Source: CAZISM01 sp964541895 (lineage in GTDB: Bacteria; Zhuqueibacterota; Zhuqueibacteria; Residuimicrobiales; Residuimicrobiaceae). Taken from it: a DNA stretch of 8,055 nucleotides. Location of the stretch: assembly GCA_964541895.1 (NCBI GenBank), contig CAZISM010000190.1:1-8055 (forward strand), in the 5' to 3' direction. The notes beneath the pieces were generated by a model. It was not told the origin of the DNA and searched no databases. It saw only the letters and a program-made list of their open reading frames with translations. This document shows, piece by piece, positions 1 to 6,528 of this stretch; positions within the stretch are counted from its first letter, which is position 1; each line of letters begins with the position of its first letter. Position numbers and translations under genes: made by a program.

Positions 1-260
1 TCTATCACGTGGCGGGACGGGATGTGATCAGTCGTTATGATTTTGCCATGGCCATCGCGCACACCTTTGCGCTCGACGCCGATCTCATCACCGCCATCAC
101 CACCGATCAGTTGCGCCAGGCTGCACCGAGGCCCATGAAATCCGGACTAAAGGTGGACAAGGTGATCCGCGAACTCGGCGTGCCGCTGAGCACAACGGCG
201 GAGGGATTGTTAGCGTTTAAAAGAACCTTGGCCGCTGCCCAAGCGGCCTCGTTGCACTAA
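1..260 (+). CDS. RmlD-type dTDP-4-dehydrorhamnose reductase-like protein, C-terminal part (5' end outside window)
   Basis: This is the last 85 or so codons of a gene that enters from the left; the frame is open from base 3 and ends at TAA 258-260. The visible part resembles the substrate-binding C-terminal domain of the RmlD/SDR family. It begins Y-H-V-A-G, followed by S-R-Y-D-F-A, a helix with an acidic residue pair, an L-I-T stretch and the A-P-R-P motif, then an S-G-L-x-V-D-K segment. These are typical of NAD(P)H-dependent sugar-nucleotide reductases that act in the cytoplasm. The Rossmann fold and YxxxK site lie outside the window, so the exact substrate cannot be judged. The GTG at 9 is an internal valine, not a start. 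The next gene begins within 15 bases, suggesting one transcript. A second member of the same family lies at 3273-4160. Confidence 0.8.
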   Translation, partial: YHVAGRDVISRYDFAMAIAHTFALDADLITAITTDQLRQAAPRPMKSGLKVDKVIRELGVPLSTTAEGLLAFKRTLAAAQAASLH

Positions 261-274
261 CCGTGGAGTCTTGT

Positions 275-991
275 TTGAAGTCGCTTGTCATCATACCGAC
301 CTATAACGAAAAAGAGAATATCATCGCCATGCTGCAGGCGCTGTTGAATCTGCCGGTGAGCGGTCTGGAAATTCTGGTGGTGGATGATCAGTCGCCGGAC
401 GGCACCGGCGAGGTGGTGGCCGAATGGGCGCAAAGCGAAAGCCGGGTCCACCTGCTGCGGCGTGAGAAAAAAATGGGCCTGGGCACGGCGTATGTGGCCG
501 GTTTTCGCTATGCCTTGCAGCGCGACTACGAGTACGTTCTGGAGATGGATGCGGATTTTTCCCACGATCCCAGGGATGTGGTACGACTGTTGGAAGGGAT
601 GGTACAGTCTGATTTGATCATAGGGTCACGCTATGTCAACGGGGTCAATGTAGTCAACTGGCCGCTCAGCCGCCTGCTGCTGAGTTATTTTGCCAGCGTC
701 TACACCCGCACCGTGACCGGCCTCAAGGTGCGCGATTGCACCAGCGGATTCAAATGTTTTCGCCGCCGGGTGCTGGAGGCGATCAACCTCGACCGCATTC
801 AATCGGACGGCTATTCGTTCCAGATCGAAATGACATTTCGCGCCGTACACAAGGGATTCGCCGTGAAGGAACTGCCGATCATTTTCATTGATCGCAGGGC
901 CGGAATTTCCAAAATGTCCAAAAAGATCGTGCGCGAGGCGATTTGGATGGTGTGGCGGTTAAAGTGGCTGCAACTGACCCAGCAGCTTTGA
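275..991 (+). CDS. Family 2 glycosyltransferase, DPM1-like polyprenyl-phosphate mannosyl/glucosyl transferase
   Basis: The product (238 residues from TTG 275) is a single GT-A domain of the dolichol-phosphate mannose synthase type, which moves a sugar from a nucleotide donor onto a polyprenyl phosphate at the inner face of the membrane. Visible motifs, counted from 275: I-P-T-Y-N-E near residue 8, D-D-Q-S-P-D-G-T near 37, the metal-binding D-A-D within E-M-D-A-D-F-S-H near 91, G-S-R-Y near 118, D-C-T-S-G-F near 154, and the late D-R-R-x-G-x-S-K-M-S segment near 206. There is no C-terminal membrane domain, as in the short DPM1 class. Start choice: GGAG at 265-268 lies 6 bases before TTG 275. 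The in-frame GTG at 263 would add four residues but has no ribosome site. The gene follows the RmlD-like gene closely and precedes a small membrane protein that may anchor it (inference). The sugar specificity is not readable. Confidence 0.88.
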   Translation: MKSLVIIPTYNEKENIIAMLQALLNLPVSGLEILVVDDQSPDGTGEVVAEWAQSESRVHLLRREKKMGLGTAYVAGFRYALQRDYEYVLEMDADFSHDPRDVVRLLEGMVQSDLIIGSRYVNGVNVVNWPLSRLLLSYFASVYTRTVTGLKVRDCTSGFKCFRRRVLEAINLDRIQSDGYSFQIEMTFRAVHKGFAVKELPIIFIDRRAGISKMSKKIVREAIWMVWRLKWLQLTQQL

Positions 992-1010
992 ACTCTCAAA
1001 AGGAGCCCTT

Positions 1011-1196
1011 TTGTATTCGTCGCTTGCCAACGTTCTGATCCCGGCCGGCCTCATCGTCATCGGCGTCAGCGCGGCCGCCGCCGGCATCTATTTCGGCGAA
1101 AGCGATGATGCGCCCGGCGCGGCGCTGATCGGTATCCTGCTGATGATCGGCGCAGCGGTCCTGGCGGTGCGGAGAACGCGACGCAAGGCCGCGTGA
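1011..1196 (+). CDS. Small two-helix membrane protein of unknown function
   Basis: This 61-residue protein starts at TTG 1011, supported by AAAAGGAG ending at 1004, six bases upstream. It ends at TGA 1194-1196. Two hydrophobic segments (about residues 6-28 and 36-53) flank a short acidic turn with S-D-D. The C-terminus is strongly basic (R-R-T-R-R-K), so both ends probably face the cytoplasm with the acidic turn outside. No cysteine, catalytic motif or signal peptidase site is visible, and I do not recognise a family. It begins 19 bases after the glycosyltransferase stop and is probably co-transcribed with it. A role as membrane partner of the soluble DPM1-like enzyme is possible but unproven. 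The codon pattern is GC-rich like its neighbours, and a good ribosome site supports a real gene. Confidence 0.65.
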   Translation: MYSSLANVLIPAGLIVIGVSAAAAGIYFGESDDAPGAALIGILLMIGAAVLAVRRTRRKAA

Positions 1197-1218
1197 CCGA
1201 TGCCGGCTATCCGTCGCA

Positions 1219-1764
1219 CTATCTGTTGCGGATGATACCCACGCGATAAGGGCCATCTTCAGCCAGCACGGCGTAGCCGCCCTGATCCCCGACCAGCAAC
1301 AGATTCTGCGACAGCGAGTCGCGCAACCACGAGGCGACCACTTCGCCGATAAATAGGGTATGATCGCCGGACGGAACCTGCTGAATGATTTTGCATTCAA
1401 AATTGGCCAGACAGTTTTCGATCAACGGCGCCTTGACCACGTTACCCGGTTTGGATAGAAATTGACACTGCTGAAACCGGTCCACGCCGTTGCCGGTGGA
1501 TGTGCCGCACAGCAGGGTTTCTTTCGCCATCTCTTCGCCGGGCACCGCCACCACGAATTCGCCGGCGCTTTCCAGAACGCTGTGCATGGAACGCTCTTTG
1601 CCGACCACGATGGCCAGCATGGGCGGACGAAACGAGGCACGGGTGATCCAGCCCACGGTCATAACGCGTGCTGTGCCGTTTTCATCCAGACCGGTTACAA
1701 ACACCAATCGTTCCGGCTTGGACCAGACTTCCAACGCTTCTTTAAAGGTAACGTTTTTCAACAT
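1219..1764 (-). CDS. Flavin reductase-like, FMN-binding split-barrel protein
   Basis: The 181-residue product looks like the flavin reductase-like family (DIM6/NTAB type), small cytoplasmic FMN-binding split barrels, often NAD(P)H:flavin reductases or stand-alone flavoproteins. Typical features in order: an N-terminal P-x-R-x-x-F-V-T-G strand with M-T-V-G-W-I-T near residues 35-42; S-F-R-P-P-M-L-A-I-V-V-G near 44-55, where the FMN phosphate contact usually lies; R-S-M-H-S-V-L-E near 58; E-F-V-V-A-V-P near 69; and the late D-H-T-L-F-I-G-E-V strand near 133-141. Length is normal for the family. ATG 1762-1764 is preceded on this strand by GGAGAA with a six-base spacer, a clear ribosome site. The gene converges on the small membrane protein with 22 bases between stops, and is divergent from the galactokinase with 78 bases between starts. 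The physiological electron acceptor cannot be inferred. Confidence 0.8.
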   Translation of the reverse strand: MLKNVTFKEALEVWSKPERLVFVTGLDENGTARVMTVGWITRASFRPPMLAIVVGKERSMHSVLESAGEFVVAVPGEEMAKETLLCGTSTGNGVDRFQQCQFLSKPGNVVKAPLIENCLANFECKIIQQVPSGDHTLFIGEVVASWLRDSLSQNLLLVGDQGGYAVLAEDGPYRVGIIRNR

Positions 1765-1842
1765 ATCGGCTTCTCCATTTTAATGGGTAACATTCGCTGT
1801 AACGAAAGATATTTCAGTAATATTCCCTGAGAGAGTATTTTT

Positions 1843-3258
1843 ATGCCAGAGAGCGGTTTGCAAAAATGGGCGCACCATTATCTGCAGGTGTGCGACCTGG
1901 AAGAACATCAGTCCGCCGCTGTGCAGCAGCGCCTGCAGCGGCTGCAGGATCATTTTAACGCCCGCTTTGGGCAGGGGGAGGCCCGGCTGTTGCGTGCACC
2001 GGGGCGGGTAAACCTGATCGGCGAGCATACCGATTATAACGGCTACCCGGTCATGCCCCTGGCTATTCAGCGGGATGTGCTGGTGATGTTTCGGCCGAGC
2101 GAGGACGGATCCTTTCGGATCATCAACACCGACGAACGATTCAGCGAACGTCGATTCGAGTGGGCGGAAGCCGCGGCGCCGTTTGCCATGGGCGATTGGG
2201 GCAATTATGTGAAAGCGGCGATTCAGGAGCTGCAGAAGGCGGATGGAGGACTGCGATGCGGTTTCTCCGCCGTGATCGACGGCACTGTGCCCGCTGCTGC
2301 GGGTCTGGCTTCTTCCTCCAGTCTGGTGGTGGCGGCCGGTCTGGTCTTTCTTCACGCCAACGAGGCGATCATGGATCGACGCCTCTTCGCCGATCACATG
2401 GCCAAGGCCGAACATTTTGTCGGCACCGCCGGCGGCGGCATGGATCAGGCCATATCGCTGATGGGAGAAAAGGGGTGCGCGGTCAAAATCGATTTTTTCC
2501 CGCTGCGCACCAAAGCGACGCCGTTGCCGTCTGACTATAAAGTCGTCATCTGCAATTCGTTGATCCGCGCCCCTAAAACCGAGTCGGCGCTCAAAGGGTA
2601 TAATCGCCGTCCCATGGAGTGTCGCATCGCCACCGTGTTATTGAGCCGTTACGCGGAAAAAAGGAGCGGCCGGCCCGTCAACGCGGAGCGACTGGCCGAT
2701 CTGTCCGGATTTGCGTTTTCACAGCAGGAACTGCAGCAGGTTTTGGGCCGCGATCCCTTGTCTCTAACAGAGCTTTACGCCAAAGCGGCCTTGACGCCGC
2801 ACGAGTGGTCGCAGGCCATGGCCGGCCGGGAGCTTTGGCAACCTGAAGACGGCTTTAAACTGATGATGCGCTATCGTCATGTGCTCGAGGAAGCGGCGCG
2901 TGTGCAAGAGGCGTGCCGGGTGATGGAGCAGGGTGATGCGGCGTCGCTGGGCCGGCTGATGAACGAATCGCACCGCAGTTGCCGGGATCTGTATGAGATC
3001 AGTACACCGGAACTGGATACGCTGGTAGAGCTGGCGCGGCAGCACGGCGCTGTGGGCAGTCGATTGACCGGTGCCGGCTTTGGCGGTTGTGTGGTCAATC
3101 TGGTGCCGGCAGCCAAGGTCGATGACTTTCTGGCCGCCATGGGCCAGAGCTATTATCAGGGCTATTTGCGCGAAACCCATCCCTCGCTGGTGAACGGGGC
3201 TGTTGAAACGCACGCCATGTTCGCCACGCGTGCGGCCGGTGGAGCGGGACTGTTATAG
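1843..3258 (+). CDS. galK: GHMP-family galactokinase, long GALK2-like type
   Basis: The 471-residue product is a GHMP kinase that should phosphorylate galactose (or a related amino sugar such as GalNAc) at C1 using ATP, in the cytoplasm. The galactokinase signature G-R-V-N-L-I-G-E-H-T-D-Y-N-G is at residues 54-67. The phosphate-binding loop G-L-A-S-S-S-S is at 154-160, a variant of the usual G-L-S-S-S-A-S. The catalytic aspartate is D201 in G-G-G-M-D-Q, and motif 3, R-L-T-G-A-G-F-G-G-C, is at 407-416. The protein is about 90 residues longer than E. coli GalK. Several segments match my memory of human GALK2 (GalNAc kinase) better than bacterial GalK: G-T-x-G-G-G-M-D-Q, R-x-M-E-C-R near 257-261, L-M-N-x-S-H-x-S-C-R-D near 372-382, and the C-terminal F-A-T. 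ATG 1843 has a weak GAGAG ribosome site. No gal operon partner is adjacent, so substrate remains open. Confidence 0.92.
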   Translation: MPESGLQKWAHHYLQVCDLEEHQSAAVQQRLQRLQDHFNARFGQGEARLLRAPGRVNLIGEHTDYNGYPVMPLAIQRDVLVMFRPSEDGSFRIINTDERFSERRFEWAEAAAPFAMGDWGNYVKAAIQELQKADGGLRCGFSAVIDGTVPAAAGLASSSSLVVAAGLVFLHANEAIMDRRLFADHMAKAEHFVGTAGGGMDQAISLMGEKGCAVKIDFFPLRTKATPLPSDYKVVICNSLIRAPKTESALKGYNRRPMECRIATVLLSRYAEKRSGRPVNAERLADLSGFAFSQQELQQVLGRDPLSLTELYAKAALTPHEWSQAMAGRELWQPEDGFKLMMRYRHVLEEAARVQEACRVMEQGDAASLGRLMNESHRSCRDLYEISTPELDTLVELARQHGAVGSRLTGAGFGGCVVNLVPAAKVDDFLAAMGQSYYQGYLRETHPSLVNGAVETHAMFATRAAGGAGLL

Positions 3259-3272
3259 CCGGGACATCGATG

Positions 3273-4160
3273 TCAACGCGGGTGGTCTGATACCATCTGC
3301 GCCAATCCTTCCACGGTGGAGAGCAGGCGTCGATGCAGGACGGTTTGGGCCAGATCCGTGGCCAGCGAAACGTCCACCGGCCGTGGCGCCGGCGAGGGGA
3401 CGTCGTTCATGGACACCCGTTGCAGCAAGCCCGCGTCATAGCCGGCCAGGCGACAGAGTTCGAGGCCGAACTGGTAGCGGTCGATGCGATTGTCGCCGCC
3501 CAGATGAATGGTGCCGGTAAAGGGCGATGAGGCCAGTTGCCAGATGGCGTCCGCCAGATCCTGTACCCAGATGGGGGTGCGATACTGATCGTGAAACAGC
3601 GGCGAGACCACGCCCTGGCGCAGACGGCTCTCCAGCCAATGGCTGAAGGAAGTGCCGCCGTACAGCGGCCGCCCGTATATGAGCGCCGTGCGGATGATAA
3701 CGTGGTCGGGACACAGGGCGCGAACGTGCTCTTCCGCCGCCACTTTGGTATGTCCGTACAGGCTGATGGGGTGGACCGGGTCGTTTTCACGATAAAAGCC
3801 CTGGCGGCCGTCGAAGACCATATCGCTGGATATAAAGATCATGCGCGCGTGCTGTTGGCCGGCATACTCGGCGAGCAGGCGCGTGGCTTCCACGTTGAGG
3901 CGGCGGGCCTCTTGCGGCCGTTTTTCGCAATCGTCAAGGTTGCTGTTGGCGGCGCTGTGAACGATCAACGCGGGTTTGCAGGTCAGGAGAAAGCGCTGCA
4001 AGCGGGGGGCATCGCCCAGATCCAGGGCGTGTGCGGCCACCGGCAGCGCCGTGACCGCATGATGGTGAAACAGGGCCGTAATGGCCTGCTGATGAGAGCT
4101 TGTCCGGCAGAGATAACAACCCAGAAAGCCGCTCGCTCCGGTGATGAGAATGGAATGCAT
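3273..4160 (-). CDS. RmlD-like NAD(P)-dependent sugar-nucleotide reductase (extended SDR)
   Basis: The 295-residue product is a complete extended short-chain dehydrogenase of the RmlD (dTDP-4-dehydrorhamnose reductase) type. The N-terminal nucleotide-binding motif G-A-S-G-F-L-G is at residues 8-14. H-S-A-A-N near 68-72 and S-S-D-M-V-F-D-G at 111-118 supply the family's Ser/Asp region. The catalytic Y-G-H-T-K is at 135-139. The substrate domain shows R-T-P-I-W-V-Q-D-L-A near 194-203, H-L-G-G near 219-222, and A-P-R-P at 258-261. Length is normal. The rest of a dTDP-rhamnose pathway (RmlA, B, C) is not in the window, so I give no rml symbol; a homologue acting on another nucleotide sugar, or a MAT2B-like SDR, would look the same. 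The start has a weak AAAAAGG site close to ATG 4158-4160. It converges on the galactokinase with 14 bases between stops. Confidence 0.85.
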   Translation of the reverse strand: MHSILITGASGFLGCYLCRTSSHQQAITALFHHHAVTALPVAAHALDLGDAPRLQRFLLTCKPALIVHSAANSNLDDCEKRPQEARRLNVEATRLLAEYAGQQHARMIFISSDMVFDGRQGFYRENDPVHPISLYGHTKVAAEEHVRALCPDHVIIRTALIYGRPLYGGTSFSHWLESRLRQGVVSPLFHDQYRTPIWVQDLADAIWQLASSPFTGTIHLGGDNRIDRYQFGLELCRLAGYDAGLLQRVSMNDVPSPAPRPVDVSLATDLAQTVLHRRLLSTVEGLAQMVSDHPR

Positions 4161-4182
4161 GATGCCTTTTTTTGTGAATGGA

Positions 4183-5690
4183 ATGAATTACAATTCAAAA
4201 CATACCGGCTCGGCCGGAAAAAAGCGATGGTCTAGCCTCTGGCTGCGGCCCCTGCTGGTTGCAGGCCTGGCGTATTGGTCCGGTTGCGGCACAGCAGAAC
4301 AGGCGGCGCCGGTCGTGGTGCCGCAGCTGCCGGTTGAAACGCGCTGGCTGCGAAACGAGGCACTGGTGCGTCGGGGCGATACGCTGGAAAAAATTCTCCA
4401 GCGAGAGGGATTGCCCCCGGAGCAGATACGTCCGTTTGTCCAGGCCTTTGCGGCGGTGTACGATGTGCGTAAAATCAACGTCGACAAAACCTATCAGCTG
4501 TATACCGATTCCGCCGGCGTCTGGCAGCGCTGGGAGTATCTGGCCGAACCGGAATGGACGGTCCAGGTGCAGCGGGACACGCTGGGACAATTCGTCGCCC
4601 GCGACGTCCGCCTGGAGCTGGTGAAAAAGATCCGCGCGCTCAGCGGCCGGCTGCAGTCGTCTCTCTACGAATCCGTGCTGGCGCTGGGCGAGTCGCCGGA
4701 GTTGATTGTCCGCTACAGCGATGTCTTTCAGTGGGATCTGGATTTTTTCAGCGATCCACAGCCGGGCGACGAATTCCGCATGGTGTACGAAGCGTATTAC
4801 ATCAAGGATCGGGCCAGGCCCGACAGCCTCGGTGCATTCGTGCGCTATGGCCAGGTGCTGGCCGGCGAATACCGGCAGCCGAAAAATCGATTGCTGGCGG
4901 TATACTATCAAACCGCGCCGGAGCGCGGCGGCTATTACGATCTCGACGGCAAATCTTTTCAAAAGACGTTTCGCAAATCGCCGTTATCGTATGGACGGGT
5001 GACCTCGCGATTCAGCGGCGCCCGTCGACACCCGATATTAAAAATTATCCGAGCTCATTATGCCATCGATATCGCAGCACCCCAGGGCACGCCGGTGCTG
5101 GCACCGGCGGACGGCACCATCATCGAACGCGGCTATAATNNNNNNNNNNNNNNNNNNNNNNNNNNNNNNNNNNNNNNNNNNNNNNNNNNNNNNNNNNNNN
5201 NNNNNNNNNNNNNNNNNNNNNNNNNNNNNNNNNNNNNNNGGGCACGCCGGTGCTGGCACCGGCGGACGGCACCATCATCGAACGCGGCTATAATCAAAGC
5301 ATCGGCAATTTTCTCAAGATCCGGCATCGCAATCCCCATTTCGTCACCCTCTATGGTCACCTGCATGCTTTTGCCGACAGCATGACGGTGGGCAAATCGG
5401 TTCGGCAAAATGACGAAGTGGGCTATGTCGGCAGCACCGGCCTGGCGACCGGACCGCATCTGCACTATGTGTTTTATGAAAACGGCCGCCCGATCAACCC
5501 GGAGCGCATCAAAAACAGCTCCGGCGATCCTTTGCCCTTGGAGCGGCTGGCCGACTATGCGCTGGTCCGTGACCGCCGGCTGGCGTGGTTGAACCAGGCT
5601 TCAGGCCAACCGGCTTTTATCGATACCACCCGGGCGGCGATGGGCCATGTCGCCGGTGATGATCCGGATGCCCCCGCGTCCAAGCCCTGA
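4183..5690 (+). CDS. MepM/YebA-like M23 murein endopeptidase, reading frame interrupted by an assembly gap
   Basis: This is a cell-envelope zinc peptidase that should cut peptide crosslinks in peptidoglycan. If the N run and one copy of the 55-base flanking repeat are removed (155 bases), the frame is continuous and gives about 450 residues from ATG 4183. Order in the repaired protein: a basic N-terminus and one hydrophobic segment (about 18-33) ending before C35, so a signal peptide or poor lipobox; a LysM/OapA-like R-R-G-D-T-L region at 63-68; a Csd3/MepM-type middle domain with Y-S-D-V-F...D-L-D-F-F and P-G-D-E-F near 178-198; then the M23 domain. Its zinc ligands are H292 and D296 (H-Y-A-I-D) and H376 in H-L-H, and H341 is the second active-site histidine. 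The start is uncertain: ATG 4159 or 4162, with a weak GGA site, would overlap the divergent gene. FtsEX- or NlpI-type regulation is not visible here. Confidence 0.9.
5085..5139 (+). repeat. Left copy of a 55-base direct repeat at the gap edge
   Basis: This segment runs from GGGCACGCCGG to GGCTATAAT and is repeated without mismatch at 5240-5294. It encodes G-T-P-V-L-A-P-A-D-G and following residues of the M23 domain, a segment that normally occurs once in this family. The repeat ends exactly at the first N, which fits a contig overlap rather than a biological duplication. Confidence 0.93.
5140..5239. other. Assembly gap, 100 N bases (probably false)
   Basis: Exactly 100 unknown bases lie inside the M23 peptidase gene. 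One hundred is a common placeholder length rather than a measured distance. The last 55 bases before the gap are identical to the first 55 after it, so the two contig ends overlap. Joining 5139 directly to 5295 restores the peptidase frame and a normal M23 domain with no missing segment. I infer that no real sequence is lost here. Confidence 0.95.
5240..5294 (+). repeat. Right copy of the 55-base direct repeat at the gap edge
   Basis: This copy begins exactly at the first base after the N run and is identical to 5085-5139. The offset between copies is 155 bases, which is not a multiple of three, so the gap makes the peptidase look frameshifted. A 55-base overlap equals a common de Bruijn k-mer size, which would explain the exact length (inference). 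Confidence 0.93.
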
Positions 5691-5710
5691 TCGCCGCGAT
5701 CGCTCGGCGA
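5691..5710. terminator. Weak GC hairpin between convergent genes
   Basis: TCGCCG at 5691-5696 can pair with CGGCGA at 5705-5710 across an eight-base loop, directly after the peptidase stop codon. No T tract follows on either strand, so it would not be a standard intrinsic terminator. Its position between the convergent peptidase and five-cysteine genes is the main reason to list it. Confidence 0.3.
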
Positions 5711-5714
5711 AGGA

Positions 5715-5933
5715 TCACAGATTGGCTTTAGGTCTGCGCTGTCCGAACTGAACGGCGCAGGGGGCGTTCTTGGTGACAATGGTCTCCAGCTCTTTGCACC
5801 AGAGAGCGGCAAACGTGCGGCAACTGCCGGAACCGTCCAGATGATCCCTGGTGACAAAGCCGGCGTGTTCGCAACGCAGATCACAAAATTTTATCCGGCT
5901 GGAAGTGACGCCGGCATTCGCATCATCTGACAT
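5715..5933 (-). CDS. Small five-cysteine protein of unknown function
   Basis: This is a 72-residue soluble protein starting at ATG 5931-5933 and ending at TGA 5715-5717. The open frame continues upstream into rlmH, but this ATG has a clear ribosome site on its own strand, GAGAGGA, four bases upstream, so the long version is not needed. Cysteines are at 17, 21, 38, 46 and 59. The central part reads D-G-S-G-S-C-R-T-F-A-A-L-W-C, followed by V-T-K-N-A-P-C; the pattern C-x3-C...C-R-T-F...C...K-N-A-P-C looks deliberate and could bind a metal or iron-sulfur cluster (inference). I have a vague memory of similar small proteins in other bacteria but cannot name a family. There is no signal peptide or membrane segment. 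It is divergent from rlmH, with 48 bases between starts. Confidence 0.65.
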   Translation of the reverse strand: MSDDANAGVTSSRIKFCDLRCEHAGFVTRDHLDGSGSCRTFAALWCKELETIVTKNAPCAVQFGQRRPKANL

Positions 5934-5981
5934 CAGGTCCTCTCGTATAAAAATGATCATCACTTTGCCAAGCGAGGTGGC

Positions 5982-6449
5982 GTGAAATTCAAAGTGTGTA
6001 CCGTCGGACAGCCATCCGACCCCAACTATCGGGCTTTGGCGGAGATGTATCAACAGCGCATCAGGCGCTATGTCGATTTTGACATGGTATCGGTCCGTGC
6101 CGAACCCCTGCAAGCGCGCTCCAATTCGGAGATCCAGATGCGGGAGGCGGAGCGGATTTTGGAAAAATGTGCTCCTGCCGATCTTTGCGTGGTGCTGGAT
6201 CGCCGCGGGCGGCCGTGCAGTTCGGAAGAGCTGGCGAAAAAGATCAACCAATGGTTGCAGAGCGCGAAAAAGCAGCTTCTCTTTGTGATCGGCGGTCCGG
6301 TCGGTCTGGATGACTCTGTGTTACAGCGGGCGGATGAGTGCCTGTCGCTCTCTTCGTTGACCCTGGCCCACGAGCTGGCGCTGGTTATGCTGCTGGAGCA
6401 GATCTACCGCGGCTTCTCCATCCTGCACAATGAAAAATACCACAAATAA
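5982..6449 (+). CDS. rlmH: 23S rRNA (pseudouridine1915-N3)-methyltransferase RlmH
   Basis: The 155-residue product is a SPOUT-class methyltransferase of the RlmH (YbeA) family. It uses S-adenosylmethionine to methylate N3 of pseudouridine 1915 in helix 69 of 23S rRNA, acting as a homodimer on assembled 70S ribosomes. Family marks: E-x-x-R-I-L near residues 56-60, V-V-L-D-R-R-G near 70-76, the AdoMet-binding F-V-I-G-G-P-V-G at 101-108, and the C-terminal knot with H130-E-L, the E-Q-I-Y-R-G segment at 139-144, and the final K-Y-H-K. Length matches the usual 155-160. Start is GTG 5982, with GAGG at 5974-5977 as ribosome site. In many genomes rlmH sits near rsfS or nadD; here it stands alone between a five-cysteine gene and khpA. 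Its stop codon lies within the T tract of the terminator read from the other strand. Confidence 0.95.
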   Translation: MKFKVCTVGQPSDPNYRALAEMYQQRIRRYVDFDMVSVRAEPLQARSNSEIQMREAERILEKCAPADLCVVLDRRGRPCSSEELAKKINQWLQSAKKQLLFVIGGPVGLDDSVLQRADECLSLSSLTLAHELALVMLLEQIYRGFSILHNEKYHK

Positions 6450-6480
6450 AAAATGACCGTACTGAAGCAGTGCGGTCATT
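6443..6480 (-). terminator. Intrinsic terminator of khpA, possibly bidirectional
   Basis: AATGACCG (6452-6459) pairs with CGGTCATT (6473-6480), and ACTG pairs with CAGT inside, with one T-G pair between them and a three-base loop. The stem is therefore about 13 pairs. Read on the minus strand, it is followed by TTTTTTATTTG, the T tract of a standard Rho-independent terminator for the khpA transcript. On the plus strand only two T bases follow, so termination of rlmH there would be weaker. The T tract overlaps the rlmH stop codon. Confidence 0.85.
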
Positions 6481-6528
6481 CGGTTCGCAAAGTTGTTTAA
6501 GAAATGAACAGTTGTCGTTTTAATTCAA

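Noticed and set aside
1818..1823. TAATAT as a possible -10 box for the galactokinase gene
   Set aside because: No acceptable -35 box lies 16-18 bases upstream, and the predicted start would fall on the ribosome site. No promoter in 1765-1842 convinced me.
3537..4235. 232-codon plus-strand frame opposite the RmlD-like gene
   Set aside because: It lies antisense to a complete SDR with all catalytic motifs and shows no recognisable motif of its own; long antisense frames are common in GC-rich DNA.
4195..4962. 255-codon minus-strand frame opposite the M23 peptidase
   Set aside because: The peptidase frame has clear family motifs; the opposite frame is rich in Arg, Gln and His with no domain pattern, typical of a shadow.
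5085..5294. A true tandem duplication inside the peptidase gene
   Set aside because: The copies are identical, end exactly at the N run, and only their collapse restores the frame; a contig overlap is simpler.
5946..5951. TATAAA as a possible -10 box for rlmH
   Set aside because: The best -35-like sequence (CTGACA at 5927-5932) is only 13 bases away, too close for a normal sigma-70 promoter.
5715..6251. Long 178-codon minus-strand frame covering part of rlmH
   Set aside because: Only its last 72 codons look like a protein and have a ribosome site; the upstream part is antisense to the well-supported rlmH.
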